From NCBI RefSeq assembly GCF_009931115.1, contig NZ_CP047491.1:744001-808000 (forward strand): 64,000 nucleotides of DNA, given 5' to 3'. Origin of the DNA: Microbulbifer hydrolyticus. GTDB taxonomy: Bacteria > Pseudomonadota > Gammaproteobacteria > Pseudomonadales > Cellvibrionaceae. Below the pieces are notes generated by a model that was not told the DNA's origin, did not search any database, and saw nothing but the letters and a program-made list of their open reading frames with translations. Numbering within the stretch: position 1 is the stretch's first letter; each line of letters opens with the position of its first letter. The position numbers and the translations under genes are program-made. Of the stretch, positions 62,803-64,000 are shown piece by piece.

Positions 62803-64000
62803 ATGACCATTACCGGAAAGCAATTGATCGCAGGCAACTGGACCGATGGCCGCGCTGACTCGTTTTACGGCGTGAACCCGGCTACTGGCGAAAATCTCGA
62901 GCCGGCGATTACTGCCGCCGATGAATTCCAGGTCATTGAAGCGGTCAACGCCGCCAGCGCCTGTGCCACCGAGTTTGCCAACCTGGCCCCGGCCAAGCGC
63001 GCTAAATTTCTCAATGCCTGTGCCGACGAAATAATGGCCCTTGGTGATGAATTGCTGGAGCGTGTTTCCGCTGAAACAGGATATCCGCTGGCCCGCGCCC
63101 AGGGTGAACGCGGCCGTACCTGTGGTCAGCTGCGCCTGTTCGCCGACTGGATCGTCCAGGGCGAATACCTGGATGCGCGCATCGATACCGCCATGCCGGA
63201 TCGCGAGCCGCTGCCGCGCCCGGATCTGCGTTCATTCAATCAGGCCCTGGGACCGGTTGCGGTCTTCGGTGCGAGCAATTTCCCGCTGGCGTTCTCCGTC
63301 GCTGGCGGGGACACCGCGGCGGCGTTTGCCGCCGGTTGTCCGGTGATTGTGAAGGGACACAATTCCCACCCGGGCACCAGCGAGCTGGTGGCCCAGGCCA
63401 TCGACAAGGCCGTAAAGAGCACCGGTATGCCCGCCGGCGTATTCTCACTGATCATGGGTTCCGGTCGTCGTGTCGGCGCCGAGCTGGTCCAGGCGCCTGG
63501 CGTCAAAGCGGTTGGCTTCACCGGTTCCCTGCAGGGTGGCATGGCACTCTTTAACCTGGCCAATGCCCGTCCCGAGCCGATTCCGGTATTCGCGGAAATG
63601 GGCAGCATCAACCCGGTGGTTCTGTTGCCGGAAGCCCTGAAACAGAAGGCCGAAACCATTGCTGAGGGCTTTGTCGGTTCCCTGACACTGGGCACCGGCC
63701 AGTTCTGTGTAAACCCCGGCCTGGTGCTGGCGGTTGAAGGCGAAGAGCTGGACCGTTTCATCAGTGCCACCAGCGATGCCCTGGCCAAAGTGGGCTGTGG
63801 TGTGATGCTGAACGAGAACACCCTGAAAGGCTACCAGAGTGGTGTTGCCCGCCTGCGCGACCAGGAAGGTGTCGAGCAGGTTGCTGCGGGTGAAGCCGCC
63901 GGCAGTGAAAAGGGTTTCACTTGTCAGGCTGGCCTGTTGACTGTGGATGCGAAAAACTTCCTCGCCAACAAAGAGCTGCAGGAAGAAGTATTTGGTCCCA
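62803..64000 (+). CDS. 2,5-dioxovalerate (2-oxoglutarate semialdehyde) dehydrogenase, 3' end outside window
   Basis: The first 399 residues of an aldehyde dehydrogenase. NFPLAFSVAGGDTAAAFAAG, the NAD-binding VKAVGFTGSLQGG, general base Glu in PVFAEMGSINPVV and nucleophile Cys in LGTGQFCVNPGL are present; the QFC-x-NPG form marks the ketoglutarate semialdehyde dehydrogenase group. It makes 2-oxoglutarate, the last step of non-phosphorylative pentose or uronate pathways. AGGAG at 62791-62795 lies 7 bases from the ATG. It is cotranscribed with the SDR gene by position. Confidence 0.9.
   Translation, partial: MTITGKQLIAGNWTDGRADSFYGVNPATGENLEPAITAADEFQVIEAVNAASACATEFANLAPAKRAKFLNACADEIMALGDELLERVSAETGYPLARAQGERGRTCGQLRLFADWIVQGEYLDARIDTAMPDREPLPRPDLRSFNQALGPVAVFGASNFPLAFSVAGGDTAAAFAAGCPVIVKGHNSHPGTSELVAQAIDKAVKSTGMPAGVFSLIMGSGRRVGAELVQAPGVKAVGFTGSLQGGMALFNLANARPEPIPVFAEMGSINPVVLLPEALKQKAETIAEGFVGSLTLGTGQFCVNPGLVLAVEGEELDRFISATSDALAKVGCGVMLNENTLKGYQSGVARLRDQEGVEQVAAGEAAGSEKGFTCQAGLLTVDAKNFLANKELQEEVFGP

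Noticed and set aside
1-64000. tRNA, rRNA, CRISPR array, prophage or insertion sequence
   Set aside because: None was recognised by eye on either strand.

Overview
The window looks like a chromosomal segment of a marine, polysaccharide-degrading gammaproteobacterium, most likely Microbulbifer or a relative in Cellvibrionales. This is an inference: moderately high GC, a tolC/nudF/yqiB/cpdA/yqiA/parE block resembling the gammaproteobacterial arrangement, Kdo-type LPS genes, a GH43 arabinan-type hydrolase beside an oxidative pentose pathway, and chromosomal urease plus urea ABC transport. I saw no plasmid, phage, transposase, CRISPR, rRNA or tRNA signal.

Layout. (1) 1-9.4 kb: cell-surface cluster with a GT4-like glycosyltransferase (partial), O-antigen ligase, Kdo transferase WaaA, two GT2-type transferases, a DCD-type transferase, a sulfotransferase-like protein, a Kdo kinase and a UDP-glucuronate 4-epimerase. 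(2) 9.5-22.2 kb: TolC, then a PqiA/LetA protein split in two and a six-domain MCE tunnel protein, two DUF4136 lipoproteins, then nudF-yqiB-cpdA-(lipoprotein)-yqiA-parE. (3) 22.3-33 kb: mixed housekeeping and transport genes (esterase, BASS transporter, GNAT, RhlE-type helicase with a long leader, AbgT transporter with an M20 hydrolase, OmpW, glutamine amidotransferase, thioredoxin-like protein) and a 112-bp nested inverted repeat. (4) 33-50.5 kb: a nitrogen island: ureDABCEFG, a tiny His-rich membrane protein, a two-component system whose kinase is fused to an NCS1-like permease, a porin and urtABCDE. (5) 50.5-54.7 kb: questin-oxidase-like protein, MOSC protein, serine hydrolase and a gene remnant. 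(6) 54.7-64 kb: a pentose catabolic cluster: FadR-type GntR regulator, AraD1/GguC-type FAH protein, GH43 enzyme, esterase, L-arabonate-type dehydratase, XylB-like SDR and a 2,5-dioxovalerate-type dehydrogenase running off the end.

How the genes work together. The nitrogen island would admit urea through a porin, bind it with UrtA, import it with UrtBCDE and hydrolyse it with urease; the permease-kinase and its regulator sit between the two operons and are the obvious candidate sensor. The pentose cluster would release a pentose (probably L-arabinose), oxidise it to the sugar acid, dehydrate it twice and oxidise the semialdehyde to 2-oxoglutarate. Two of its promoters carry a similar 13-bp element inside the core promoter, a likely operator for the neighbouring GntR protein, and a LacI-type operator lies upstream of the GH43 gene.

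The most rewarding second looks are the permease-kinase system, the operator set, the tandem duplication inside WaaA, the small protein after ureG, the nested inverted repeat at 32.3 kb and the six-domain MCE protein. All family names rest on motifs read by eye; no database search was made.
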